Source: Ectorhizobium quercum (GTDB lineage: Bacteria > Pseudomonadota > Alphaproteobacteria > Rhizobiales > Rhizobiaceae). Taken from it: DNA of 64,000 nt. Each line of letters opens with the position of its first letter. The stretch's first letter is position 1. The stretch lies in NCBI RefSeq assembly GCF_026552795.1, contig NZ_JANFPI010000003.1, forward strand, positions 124,001 through 188,000. The letters are read 5' to 3'. The notes under the pieces are model-generated. The model was not told where the DNA came from. It saw nothing but the letters and a program-made list of their open reading frames with translations, and made no database searches. Shown here in pieces: positions 53,749-61,715 of the stretch. The position numbers and the translations under genes are program-made.

Positions 53749-53857
53749 ATGCCGGCATGAAAGGCCTATCACATCAGATTTCCCGGCCGACGCAACCGGG
53801 AATTTTTCATGAAGCATAATGATTTGCCCGCACAGGGCGAAACGGCATGAAATGCCG
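53749..53857. promoter_or_regulatory. Repeated GGCATGAAA dyads upstream of the oxidase gene
   Basis: ATGCCGGCAT (53749-53758) and CGGCAT-GAA-ATGCCG (53843-53857) are perfect palindromes. The decamer CGGCATGAAA occurs at 53753 and again at 53843, exactly 90 bp apart, and TTCATGAA lies between (53806-53813). The arrangement suits multi-site binding by an Lrp-type protein. Confidence 0.5.
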
Positions 53858-53929
53858 CAAACCAGCATTCTCTGGCAGCGCCTCGCCGGCAGGCGCGTCT
53901 AGACTAGGCCTATCGTAAGGAGTCCCGCC

Positions 53930-55255
53930 ATGCCTGCGCCGCTGCAAAAGATCGAGACCTCTCCGGCCCTGCCGGCATCCGCCGATGCCGTCATCATCGG
54001 CGGCGGCATCGTCGGGGTCTTCGCCGCCTATTATCTCGCGCGGCGCGGCCAGAAGGTGGCACTGGTCGAAAAGGGGCTGATCGGCGCGGAACAGTCCAGC
54101 CGGAATTGGGGCTGGTGCCGCCAGCAGAACCGCGACGCCCGCGAACTGCCCATCGCGACCGAAAGCCTGGCGCTCTGGGAAGGTTTCGCGGCCGAAAGCG
54201 GGCAGGATACTGGCTTTCGCCGCTGTGGCCTGTTCTATCTCAGCAACGACGAGGCCGAGCTCGAAGGCTGGGCGCGCTGGCGCGACTTCGCCCTCACCGC
54301 CGGCGTGACAACCCACATGCTGGATGCCGAAGCCGCCAGCGAGCGGGGCCGCGCCACGGGCCGGCGCTGGAAGGGCGGCGTCTTCTCGCCGACCGACGGA
54401 ACCGCCGACCCGTCGAAGGCGGCGCCCGCCGTCGCCCGCGCCATCCTGGCGCTCGGCGGCACGGTTCACCAGAATTGCGCGGCGCGCGGGCTCGAAACCG
54501 AAGGCGGGCGCGTCAGCGCGGTGGTCACGGAACAGGGCATGATCCGCACCAGGGTCGCGATCATGTCGGGCGGCGCCTGGGCCTCGTCCTTCTGCCGGCA
54601 GCACGGCATCCGCTTTCCGCAGGCCTCGATGCGTTCCTCGATCCTGTCGGTGACGCCCGGCGCGGAGGGCCTGCCGGATGCACTGCATACGGCGACGGTT
54701 TCCGCAACCCGCCGCGGCGACGGCGGCTATACGCTGGCTGTCAGCGGCCTCGGCAGGCTCGACCCGACGCCGCAGCAGATGCGTTTCGCACCGCAATTCC
54801 TGCCGATGTTCGCCCGGCGCTGGCGCAGCCTGAGGCCGGGCGGGCTGGAAGGCATCCGCGGCGGCCACGAGACGCTGAAACGCTGGCGGCTCGACGCGCC
54901 GACGCCGATGGAGCGCGTGCGCATCCTCGACCCGAAACCGAATGCCGCCGCGATCCGGCTCACCCACGAGCGCGCCCTCGACCTTCTGCCCGGGCTGCGC
55001 GGGACGCAGATCGCCGCCACCTGGGCCGGCTTCATCGACAGCACGCCCGACGGCGTGCCGGCCATCGGCGAGACAGCGGAACTGCCGGGCTTCATCCTCG
55101 CCGCCGGCTTCAGCGGCCACGGCTTCGGCATCGGGCCGGGAGCGGGCCACCTGATCGCCGATCTGGTGACGGGCGACGAGCCCATCGTCGATCCCCGGCC
55201 CTATCGGCCGGGCCGCTTCAACGGCTCGGCCTGGGGAAAGGTCGCGGATTTCTGA
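53930..55255 (+). CDS. FAD-dependent DAO-family oxidoreductase (D-amino-acid dehydrogenase/amine oxidase-like)
   Basis: A 441-residue DAO-fold flavoenzyme. DAVIIGGGIVGVFAAYYLARRGQKVALVEKG (about 19-49) is the FAD fold, SSRNWGWCRQQNRD follows as the conserved FAD-contact loop, and WAGFIDSTPDGVPAIGE with GFSGHGFGIGPGAG is the C-terminal FAD motif. The GWCRQ sequence is found in amine- and amino-acid-oxidising members. AAGGAG precedes the ATG at 53930. It is divergent from the Lrp gene and converges on the iron alcohol dehydrogenase with only 5 bp between stops. The substrate is probably an amino acid or opine-like compound. Confidence 0.85.
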   Translation: MPAPLQKIETSPALPASADAVIIGGGIVGVFAAYYLARRGQKVALVEKGLIGAEQSSRNWGWCRQQNRDARELPIATESLALWEGFAAESGQDTGFRRCGLFYLSNDEAELEGWARWRDFALTAGVTTHMLDAEAASERGRATGRRWKGGVFSPTDGTADPSKAAPAVARAILALGGTVHQNCAARGLETEGGRVSAVVTEQGMIRTRVAIMSGGAWASSFCRQHGIRFPQASMRSSILSVTPGAEGLPDALHTATVSATRRGDGGYTLAVSGLGRLDPTPQQMRFAPQFLPMFARRWRSLRPGGLEGIRGGHETLKRWRLDAPTPMERVRILDPKPNAAAIRLTHERALDLLPGLRGTQIAATWAGFIDSTPDGVPAIGETAELPGFILAAGFSGHGFGIGPGAGHLIADLVTGDEPIVDPRPYRPGRFNGSAWGKVADF

Positions 55256-55260
55256 TCGCC

Positions 55261-56385
55261 TCAGAACGCGGCGCGGTAGACCGCCAGCACGTCGTCCACG
55301 CTCATGTCGCGCGGATTGTTGTCCATCAGGCGGCGGATGGCGTGGGCGTCCGCGGCGAAACGCGCGAGCTGCTCCTCCGTCGCGCCGTGGTGCGACAGCC
55401 GCATCTCGATGCCCAGTCCGGCGCAGAAGCCGTAGGCCGCCTTCAACAGCCCCTCGGCCCTCGCCTGCTCGGCAATGCCGAGCGCATCGGCCACTTCCGC
55501 CGTCTTCTCCTCCGCGGCGGGCGCATTAAAGGCCAGCACATGCGGAAAAATGATGGCGTTCGCCAGCCCGTGCGGCAGATGCAGCAGCGTGCCGAGCGGA
55601 TAGGCCAGCGCATGCCCCCCCGCCGTATTGACCGGGCCGAGACACACACCGCCATAGAAGGAGGCGAGCATCATGCCCTCGCGCGCCTGCGTATCCTTTC
55701 CGTCGCGCACGGCACGGGCGAGATAGCGTCCGACCAGCCCGATGCCGATGCGGGCATAATGATCGATCGCCGGATGCGCCTTGCGGTTCGTGAAAGCCTC
55801 GACGCAATGGGCCATCGCATCGACGCCCGTCGCCGCCGTGACCGCCGGCGGCACCGACCAGGTGAGTTCCGGATCGAGCACAGCCAGATCGGCGATCATG
55901 TACGGGCTTTCGACGGCGATCTTGTTGCCCTTGCCGGGATCGGTGATGAGCGCGCGGATGCCGGCCTCCGAACCGGTTCCGGCCGTGGTCGCCACCTGCG
56001 CCAGACGGGTTCGACGGCCCGCCACCCTGTCGGGGCCGGCAACGTCCGCGAGGCTCTGCTCGCCATCCCAGAGTGCGGCGACCAGCTTGGCGACGTCCAT
56101 GACCGAGCCGCCGCCGAGGCCGACGACGAGATCCGGCCGCGCCTTGCGCGCCGCCTCCATAGCGGCCCCGAAGGCGGCCGTATCCGGCTCGCCGGGAATG
56201 GCGTCGAACAGCGTGACCTGGCCGGACAGCCCGAGGCGGTCGACGAAACGGCCCGTATGCGGCGTGGCGACGACGAAGATGCGGGCGGCATCGCCGGCCC
56301 AGGCCCCGACTTTCGAAACCGCGCCGGCGCCGATCTCGAGGCGGCGCGGCTGGTGCAGGGTGATGATGCGATTGGCGGCCGTCAT
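55261..56385 (-). CDS. Iron-containing alcohol dehydrogenase
   Basis: A 374-residue group III (Fe) alcohol dehydrogenase. GLGGGSVMDVAK (89-100) binds the cofactor. The metal ligands are D189 and H193 (GVDAMAHCVEAF), H258 (GGHALAYPLG) and H272 (LPHGLANAIIFPH). It interconverts an alcohol and an aldehyde or ketone with NAD(P). The ATG at 56385 has GGGAG 9 nt upstream and lies 14 bp after the stop of a 42-codon ORF. It is the last gene of the minus-strand arm of the right-hand island. It may reduce or oxidise a hydroxy-acid intermediate; maleylacetate reductase-like function is an alternative. Confidence 0.89.
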   Translation of the reverse strand: MTAANRIITLHQPRRLEIGAGAVSKVGAWAGDAARIFVVATPHTGRFVDRLGLSGQVTLFDAIPGEPDTAAFGAAMEAARKARPDLVVGLGGGSVMDVAKLVAALWDGEQSLADVAGPDRVAGRRTRLAQVATTAGTGSEAGIRALITDPGKGNKIAVESPYMIADLAVLDPELTWSVPPAVTAATGVDAMAHCVEAFTNRKAHPAIDHYARIGIGLVGRYLARAVRDGKDTQAREGMMLASFYGGVCLGPVNTAGGHALAYPLGTLLHLPHGLANAIIFPHVLAFNAPAAEEKTAEVADALGIAEQARAEGLLKAAYGFCAGLGIEMRLSHHGATEEQLARFAADAHAIRRLMDNNPRDMSVDDVLAVYRAAF

Positions 56386-56399
56386 GAACCTGTTCTCCC

Positions 56400-56528
56400 T
56401 CACAATGCTTCGAGACGGGCCATTGCGGCCCGGATCTTTCCATGCGCGTCCTCCGAAGGCGGAGAGAGGCGCGGGTGGGCGTTCGTCAGCGCGGCGGGCT
56501 CGTTCCAGCGGTCGTGAACAAGGCTCAT
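56400..56528 (-). CDS. 42-residue ORF coupled to pdxA2, unknown
   Basis: An ATG at 56528 overlaps the pdxA2 stop by 4 bp (ATGA) and has GGGAGGG 5 nt upstream, inside pdxA2. It encodes 42 residues starting [19 protein letters not shown] and ending AAMARLEAL, with about three quarters of codons ending in G or C. The stop is directly followed by the ribosome-binding site of the iron alcohol dehydrogenase gene. The layout supports translation. The end ([21 protein letters not shown]) vaguely recalls C-termini of DapA-family proteins, so it could be the stump of a deleted aldolase gene. No function is assigned. Confidence 0.5.
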   Translation of the reverse strand: MSLVHDRWNEPAALTNAHPRLSPPSEDAHGKIRAAMARLEAL

Positions 56529-57475
56529 CCGCGCCCTCCCGCGACCAGCTTGCGCGCATAGGCGATAGCCGCATTCATGTTTTCATGATTGGCGATCCCC
56601 TTGCCGGCGATGTCGAAGGCCGTGCCGTGATCGACCGAGGTGCGGTCGATGGGCAGTTCGACGGACACGTTGACCGCCGTATCGAAGGCCACCAGCTTGA
56701 TCGGGATATGCCCCTGGTCGTGGTATTGCGCGACGACCAGATCGAACGCACCGCCATAGGCGCGGTGGAACACGGTGTCGGCGGAGATCGGGCCGTGGGC
56801 GTCGATGCCCTCGGCGCGCGCCGCGGCGACGGCGGGGGCGATCTGCTCGTCGTCCTCCGTGCCGAACAAGCCGTTTTCGCCGCAATGCGGGTTGATCCCC
56901 GCCACCGCGATGCGCGGCCTGTCATAGCCGATGCGCTTCAGATGTGCGTCGCCGGCCCTGATCGTCGCCAGCACCCGCCCCGTGGTCGCGCGGCGGATCG
57001 CCTCCTGAAGCGAGACATGGGTGGAGACGTGGATGACTTTCAGCCGTTCGGAGGCGAGCAGCATGTAGGCGGCCTTCGCGCCGGTCAGGTGGCGCAGCAT
57101 GCCGGTATGGCCGTCATAGTGATGGCCAGCGGCGTTCAGCGCCTCCTTGTTGATCGGCGCGGTGACGATGCAGCCGATCCTGCCGGCCTCGGCGTCGCGC
57201 ACCGCCTTCTCGATGAAGCGGAAGGCCGCGTCGCCTGCCGCCGCCGACAGCCTGCCGAACGGCAGGGGCGCCCCCTCGACCGGCAGATCGACGACACGGC
57301 CCGAAAGATCGATGTCGAGGCCGATCGCCGCTTTCGTCGCCTCGAGCGTCGCGAGATTGCCGTAGATCAGCGTCCGCTCGCGATCCCCGGCCCCCATCTC
57401 CGCAAGCGCCTTCAGGCTGATCTCCGGCCCGACACCCGCAGGATCACCCATCGTAATCCCAATCGTCACACTCAT
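56525..57475 (-). CDS. pdxA2: PdxA2-type 4-phospho-aldonate dehydrogenase (4-hydroxythreonine-4-phosphate dehydrogenase family)
   Basis: A 316-residue PdxA-family dehydrogenase. [20 protein letters not shown] at the N-terminus, [32 protein letters not shown], and [13 protein letters not shown] with its metal-binding His are diagnostic. The genomic setting, sugar-acid rather than vitamin B6 genes, points to the PdxA2 group, which oxidises 4-phospho-D-erythronate, D-threonate or similar. The DUF1537-type kinase that usually makes the 4-phosphate is not in this window. The ATG at 57475 has GGAG 9 nt upstream. It follows the binding-protein gene by about 160 bp, with a hairpin between. Confidence 0.87.
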   Translation of the reverse strand: MSVTIGITMGDPAGVGPEISLKALAEMGAGDRERTLIYGNLATLEATKAAIGLDIDLSGRVVDLPVEGAPLPFGRLSAAAGDAAFRFIEKAVRDAEAGRIGCIVTAPINKEALNAAGHHYDGHTGMLRHLTGAKAAYMLLASERLKVIHVSTHVSLQEAIRRATTGRVLATIRAGDAHLKRIGYDRPRIAVAGINPHCGENGLFGTEDDEQIAPAVAAARAEGIDAHGPISADTVFHRAYGGAFDLVVAQYHDQGHIPIKLVAFDTAVNVSVELPIDRTSVDHGTAFDIAGKGIANHENMNAAIAYARKLVAGGRG

Positions 57476-57601
57476 CTCTCACTTCTCCATCAAAACCCGG
57501 AATGCCCGCGCCACCGCGCACGCCGCGACGGGTCGTGCAAAAACAACGGATCGCCGGCGGCGAATGGCGCAAAGCACGGCAGAACCCGCAAGGGAACAAG
57601 A

Positions 57602-57631
57602 CGGGCACCGCGCGCAGGGCGGCGGTGCCCG
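57602..57631 (-). terminator. 10-bp stem-loop after the binding-protein gene
   Basis: CGGGCACCGC (57602-57611) pairs with GCGGTGCCCG (57622-57631) over a 10-nt loop. On the minus strand TCTTGTTC follows, a weak T-tract. It lies 5 nt past the binding-protein stop and 127 nt before pdxA2. Partial terminator or mRNA-stabilising hairpin. Confidence 0.6.
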
Positions 57632-57636
57632 CCTCG

Positions 57637-58416
57637 TCAGTCGTTCATGTCGGGCAGATCGGCGCCGTGCCAGGTCTTGTAGATCGTGTTCAGCTTGCCG
57701 TTCGCCAGATTGTCGGCCACCCAGCCGTCGAGATAGTCCTTGAGTTCGCTCTCTCCCTTGCGCAGCCCGATGGCATAGGGGAACACGTTGATCAGGAACT
57801 TGATTTCCAGCGGATCGTTCGAACGCCTCTCGTTGATCGTCTTGATGACGGACGGGGTATTGGCGGCGAGATCCGCCTGACCAGAGGTCACGGCCGTCAC
57901 CAGCGTGGCGTCGTCGTCGAAACGGACGATCTCCGCCTTGGGAGCGCCTTCCGTCAGGCCGGAATCGGCGGTCGTGCCGCGCGTCACCACCACCCGCTTG
58001 CCGGCGAGATCGTTGAAGCTTTTGACCTTTTCGGAGGCCGGGCCGGCGATGACGATCTGGATCTTACCGTAGGGACGGGAGAAGTCGATGACCTTTTCAC
58101 GTTCCGCGTTCATCGAGAAGGACGAGATGACGACATCGGCCTTGTCGGTGAGCAGGAAGGGGATGCGGTTCGCCCCCGTCACCGGCACGAGTTCGAGCTT
58201 GACGCCGAGGCTTTCGGCCAGAAGATTCGCCGTGTCGACATCGGAGCCGACCGGCTGGAGGCTGGGGCTCATCATGCCGTAGGGCGGCACGCCCATATCG
58301 GTCGCCACGCGGATGACGCCCGCCTTGCGAATGTCGGCAAGCTGGTCCGCCGTGGCGGCGCCTGCGAAGGCAATCCCGAATGCGGTGGCCGCGCCGAGCA
58401 GTTTCACGATCTTCAT
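57637..58416 (-). CDS. Polar amino-acid-type ABC transporter substrate-binding protein
   Basis: A 259-residue SBP family 3 protein. The Sec signal peptide is MKIVKLLGAATAFGIAFAGAATA; the mature part begins DQLADIRKAGVIRVATDMGVPPYGM, and VISSFSMNAEREKVIDFSRPY is a family landmark. GGGAGGAACAT precedes the ATG at 58416. Its permeases and ATPase are not next to it but start the divergent operon at 59606, so the importer is split over two transcripts. The ligand is unknown; the lactonase and PdxA2 neighbours suggest a hydroxy or sugar acid rather than an amino acid. Confidence 0.9.
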   Translation of the reverse strand: MKIVKLLGAATAFGIAFAGAATADQLADIRKAGVIRVATDMGVPPYGMMSPSLQPVGSDVDTANLLAESLGVKLELVPVTGANRIPFLLTDKADVVISSFSMNAEREKVIDFSRPYGKIQIVIAGPASEKVKSFNDLAGKRVVVTRGTTADSGLTEGAPKAEIVRFDDDATLVTAVTSGQADLAANTPSVIKTINERRSNDPLEIKFLINVFPYAIGLRKGESELKDYLDGWVADNLANGKLNTIYKTWHGADLPDMND

Positions 58417-58436
58417 ATGTTCCTCCCTGTGCAAGA

Positions 58437-59363
58437 TCATGTATAGGCAACGCCCTGCACGGCGACGTGCAGGGAATAGATCGAGCGGCTGGCCGCCATG
58501 AACAGCCGGGTGCGATGCCGTCCGCCGAAGCAGAGATTGGCGCAGCGTTCGGGCAGGTGGATGTGGCCGAGGGCCGTGCCGTCGGGCGAGAACACCCGCA
58601 CGCCGAAATTCCCCTCGCCGACGCCCCAGGCCGCCCACAGATTGCCCTCGACATCGCAGCGCATGCCGTCGGGAGCGCCGGTCTTGCCGGCATCGGCGAA
58701 AAGCCGGCGCTCGCCGAGGCTGCACCCGTCCGCCGCCACGTCGAAAACATGGATTCCGCCCCGCGTCTGGACGAGATAGAGCCGGTCCTCCGAGGGCGAG
58801 AAGCAGAGCCCGTTGGGCTGAGGAATGCCTTCGACGACGATATCGATTGCGCCGGTTTGCGGATCGACGCGGTAGACATTGGTCGGCAGTTCCGCCTCGC
58901 CCTTCACGCCTTCGTAATAGTCGCGCAGGCCGAAGGTCGGATCGGAGAACCAGATCGAACCATCCGACTTCACGATGACGTCGTTGGGCGAATTCAGCCG
59001 CTTGCCGCGATAATTGTCGGCGATGACGCGGATCGAGCCGTCGAATTCCGTCCGCACGATGCGCCGCCCCGAATGCTCGCAGGAGACCAGCCGTCCCTGA
59101 CGGTCGCGCGTGTTGCCGTTGGCATGACCGCCCCGCCGGAATTCGCTCACGGCGCCGGTCTCCTCGTCGTAACGCAGGATGCGGTCGTTTGGAATATCGC
59201 TCCACAACAGGCACCGGTGATCGCCGAACCAGACAGGCCCTTCCGCCCAGCGCATGCCGGTATGCAGCCGCTCGATGGCGGCATGCATCACGACCAGATT
59301 GCGGAAACGCTCGTCGAGAATCTCGACCGCGGGATCCGGATAAAACTCAGCGGGCGCCCACAC
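58437..59363 (-). CDS. SMP-30/gluconolactonase-family lactonase
   Basis: A 308-residue six-bladed beta-propeller of the SMP-30/gluconolaconase/LRE family. Metal ligands are visible: Glu in RWAEGPVWFG, Asn in NSPNDVIV, and Asp in GAPDGMRCD; GVRVFSPDGTALGHIHLPERCANLCFGG is the usual closing blade. It hydrolyses a sugar lactone to the acid. The start is the GTG at 59363 with GGGAGGAGG 5 nt upstream, so the protein begins VWAPAEFYPDP. No signal peptide. It is the first gene of the minus arm, with a TGTAA/TTACA dyad just upstream. Confidence 0.88.
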   Translation of the reverse strand: MWAPAEFYPDPAVEILDERFRNLVVMHAAIERLHTGMRWAEGPVWFGDHRCLLWSDIPNDRILRYDEETGAVSEFRRGGHANGNTRDRQGRLVSCEHSGRRIVRTEFDGSIRVIADNYRGKRLNSPNDVIVKSDGSIWFSDPTFGLRDYYEGVKGEAELPTNVYRVDPQTGAIDIVVEGIPQPNGLCFSPSEDRLYLVQTRGGIHVFDVAADGCSLGERRLFADAGKTGAPDGMRCDVEGNLWAAWGVGEGNFGVRVFSPDGTALGHIHLPERCANLCFGGRHRTRLFMAASRSIYSLHVAVQGVAYT

Positions 59364-59385
59364 GGCTTCCTCCTCCCGAATTGGA

Positions 59386-59400
59386 TGTAAATTTGTTACA
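59386..59400. promoter_or_regulatory. TGTAA-N5-TTACA dyad near the lactonase start
   Basis: A 5-bp perfect inverted repeat with a 5-nt spacer, 22 bp before the lactonase GTG. The symmetry and length are those of a dimeric repressor site (for example GntR-family). No regulator gene is in view for this island. Confidence 0.45.
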
Positions 59401-59462
59401 CCACTTTGAACGGCATGCAACACGATTTTGCAAGAAAATCATAATCCATTGATATAAATTGA

Positions 59463-59477
59463 TTTTATAATATAAAA
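59463..59477. promoter_or_regulatory. TTTTATA-A-TATAAAA palindrome in AT-rich control region
   Basis: A perfect 7-bp palindrome around one central base, in the middle of a strongly AT-rich stretch (about 59410-59540) that contrasts with the GC-rich surroundings. It may be overlapping divergent -10 elements, an operator or a nucleoid-protein site. TTGACA at about 59523 is a possible plus-strand -35. Confidence 0.45.
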
Positions 59478-59605
59478 CTTGAAAAATCATCGCACGGCAA
59501 CCGCGTTTTCAAAATATTGATATTGACAATTAATGCCTTTTTGCGCTTCACCTGTTGCCGCTTGGCTGCCGCGCAGGCTGCCGGCGGAGGAGCAGGAGGA
59601 GCAAT

Positions 59606-60289
59606 ATGAACTACAGGTTCGATTTCGAGCCGGTGCTGGCGCGTTGGCCGGCGCTGCTCGAAGGTTTGTGGACCACCATCCAGCTGACTTTCTTCACCAC
59701 GGTCGTCGGCATTCTCGTGGGTTCGGTGTGCGCGGTGCTCTACACCTCCGGCCCGCGCTGGGTGCGGCTGCTGGTGAAGTCGTATGTCGAGATCATCCGC
59801 AACACGCCCCTGCTGATCCAGGCCTATTTCCTGATCTTCGGGCTGGCCTCGTCGGGGCTGCGCCTGCCGATTCTCGTCGGCGCCGTCATCGCGCTGACGG
59901 TCAATGTCAGCGCCTACACGACGGAAATCGTGCGCGCCGGGATCGAAAGCATCAACCGGGGCCAGATCGAGGCGGCGGAGTGCCTCGGGCTGAACCGGCT
60001 CCAGATCTATCTACACGTCATCATCCGCCCGGCGCTGGAACGGGTCTATCCCGCGCTTACCTCGCAATACGTCCTGCTGATGCTTTTCTCGTCCATCGTC
60101 TCGGCCGTCGGCGTGGACGAACTGTTCGGCGTCGCGAACCGCATCCAGTCCGACACCTTCCGGAATTTCGAGGTCTTCGTCGTCGTGGGCGTCATCTACT
60201 TCGTCCTGTCCGTTCTCGTCCGCCTGGCGTTCCACCTCATCGGCCAGCTTCTCTTTCCGCGACGCCGCAGGCTGGGGACTTCGCTATGA
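59606..60289 (+). CDS. Amino-acid-type ABC transporter permease
   Basis: A 227-residue permease of the HisM/GlnP type with about five membrane helices and the coupling loop IEAAECLGLNRLQIYLHVIIRPA. IIRNTPLLIQAYFLIFGL is the conserved channel segment. The ATG at 59606 has AGGAGGAGC 3 nt upstream; in-frame ATGs further left lie in the AT-rich control region's edge and lack a family-like sequence. It is the first gene of the plus arm and overlaps the next permease by 4 bp. Confidence 0.89.
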   Translation: MNYRFDFEPVLARWPALLEGLWTTIQLTFFTTVVGILVGSVCAVLYTSGPRWVRLLVKSYVEIIRNTPLLIQAYFLIFGLASSGLRLPILVGAVIALTVNVSAYTTEIVRAGIESINRGQIEAAECLGLNRLQIYLHVIIRPALERVYPALTSQYVLLMLFSSIVSAVGVDELFGVANRIQSDTFRNFEVFVVVGVIYFVLSVLVRLAFHLIGQLLFPRRRRLGTSL

Positions 60290-60933
60290 ACACCGTTCTC
60301 CTGATGTCGCTGATCGCCGGGCTCGGCAACACGATCGTCCTGTCACTCCTGACATTCCTGTTCGGGGGGCTGGCCGGCGCCCTGATCGCCCTGGCGCGCA
60401 TTTCATCCGTGCCGGCGATCCGCCGGGCGGCTTCGGTCTACATCCAGATCGTCCAGGGGATTCCGCTGCTGGTGCTGATGGGGCTGTGCTTCTTCGGCCC
60501 GAACATCATCGGCATGCGCGGCGTCGCCCCGCTCACCGCGGCGACGCTGGCGATGTCCATCTACACCAGCGCCTATATGGGCGAAATCTGGCGCGGCTGC
60601 CTGCAATCCGTGGCCCGCGCCCAGTGGGAGGCGGCCGAATGCCTGGGGCTCGGCCGGGCCCAGCGCATGTGGCACGTGATCGCGCCGCAGGCGGTGCGCA
60701 TCGCCATCCCGCCGACCGTGGGCTTCATGGTGCAGATCATCAAGAACACCTCCATCGCCTCGCTGATCGTCGGCTTCCCGGAACTGACCTACAACGCCAA
60801 GATCATCAACAATGCCACCTTCGAGCCGTTCCTCTATTTCGGGCTCGCCGGCGCCCTGTACTTCGCGGTCTGCTTCCCCGTTTCGGAACTGTCGCGCGCT
60901 ATGGAAAGGAAACTGAATGTCTCCCGTCGTTGA
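60286..60933 (+). CDS. Amino-acid-type ABC transporter permease
   Basis: A 215-residue permease with about five hydrophobic segments, QIVQGIPLLVLMGLCFFGPN as channel segment and the coupling loop WEAAECLGLGRAQRMWHVIAPQA. The ATG at 60286 overlaps the previous stop (ATGA). It overlaps the ATPase gene by 17 bp. It pairs with the permease before it. Confidence 0.89.
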   Translation: MNTVLLMSLIAGLGNTIVLSLLTFLFGGLAGALIALARISSVPAIRRAASVYIQIVQGIPLLVLMGLCFFGPNIIGMRGVAPLTAATLAMSIYTSAYMGEIWRGCLQSVARAQWEAAECLGLGRAQRMWHVIAPQAVRIAIPPTVGFMVQIIKNTSIASLIVGFPELTYNAKIINNATFEPFLYFGLAGALYFAVCFPVSELSRAMERKLNVSRR

Positions 60934-61642
60934 GATGAAGAATGTCCAGAAGAACTTCGGCGCGTTGCAGGTGCTGAAGGGCATCGACCTCACCGTCGAT
61001 GCCGGCGAGGTGGTCGCCATCATCGGCCAGTCCGGCTCCGGAAAGTCCACGGCGCTGCGCTGCCTCGACCGGCTGGAGACGATCGAAGGCGGCGAACTCA
61101 GGGTCTGCGGCCACGCGCTGCACGACCGGAAGGTCGATCTCGCCCGGTTGCGGCAGGACGTCGGGATCGTGTTCCAGTCCTACAATCTCTTCCCGCACAT
61201 GACGGCCGCCGAAAACGTGATGCTGGCGCTGCGCCTCGTGAAGAAGAAGCCCTTTGCCGAGGCGCGGACGGTCGCGGAAGCAGTCCTGACCCGCGTCGGG
61301 CTGGCCGATCGCATGGACATGTATCCCGAACAGCTTTCGGGCGGACAGCAGCAGCGCGTCGCCATCGCGCGTGGCCTTGCGCTCGCCCCGAAGCTGATGC
61401 TGTTCGACGAAGTGACCTCCGCCCTCGACCCGCAGCTCACCACCGAGGTTCTGAAGGTCATCGAGCAGGTCGCCCGCGACGGCATGACGATGGTGCTCGT
61501 GACCCACGAGATGGACTTCGCCCGCAAGGTCGCAAACCGCGTCGTCTACATGCACAAGGGCCGTGTCAACGTCGACGGGCCGGCCAGCGTTCTCGACGCG
61601 CCGCCGACCGCCGAACTCGCCGACTTTCTGAAAAGTGCCTGA
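60917..61642 (+). CDS. Amino-acid-type ABC transporter ATPase
   Basis: A 241-residue GlnQ/HisP-type ATPase: Walker A GQSGSGKST near 37-45, Q-loop VFQSYNLFPH, signature [12 protein letters not shown], Walker B LMLFDEVTSALDP and H-loop VTHEMDFA. GAAAGGAAACTGA upstream of the ATG at 60917 serves as ribosome-binding site inside the permease gene. It completes the split importer. Confidence 0.92.
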   Translation: MSPVVEMKNVQKNFGALQVLKGIDLTVDAGEVVAIIGQSGSGKSTALRCLDRLETIEGGELRVCGHALHDRKVDLARLRQDVGIVFQSYNLFPHMTAAENVMLALRLVKKKPFAEARTVAEAVLTRVGLADRMDMYPEQLSGGQQQRVAIARGLALAPKLMLFDEVTSALDPQLTTEVLKVIEQVARDGMTMVLVTHEMDFARKVANRVVYMHKGRVNVDGPASVLDAPPTAELADFLKSA

Positions 61643-61715
61643 GAAGCCTTCACCTGCCGGACCAGGCGACGCCGATCACGGACCATGCCTGCGGCTCCAG
61701 ACAACGGAGTACATC

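Noticed and set aside
54106-56517. 803-codon plus-strand frame across the DAO oxidase, alcohol dehydrogenase and the small ORF
   Set aside because: It crosses a convergent gene junction and reads Arg-rich nonsense in both genes.
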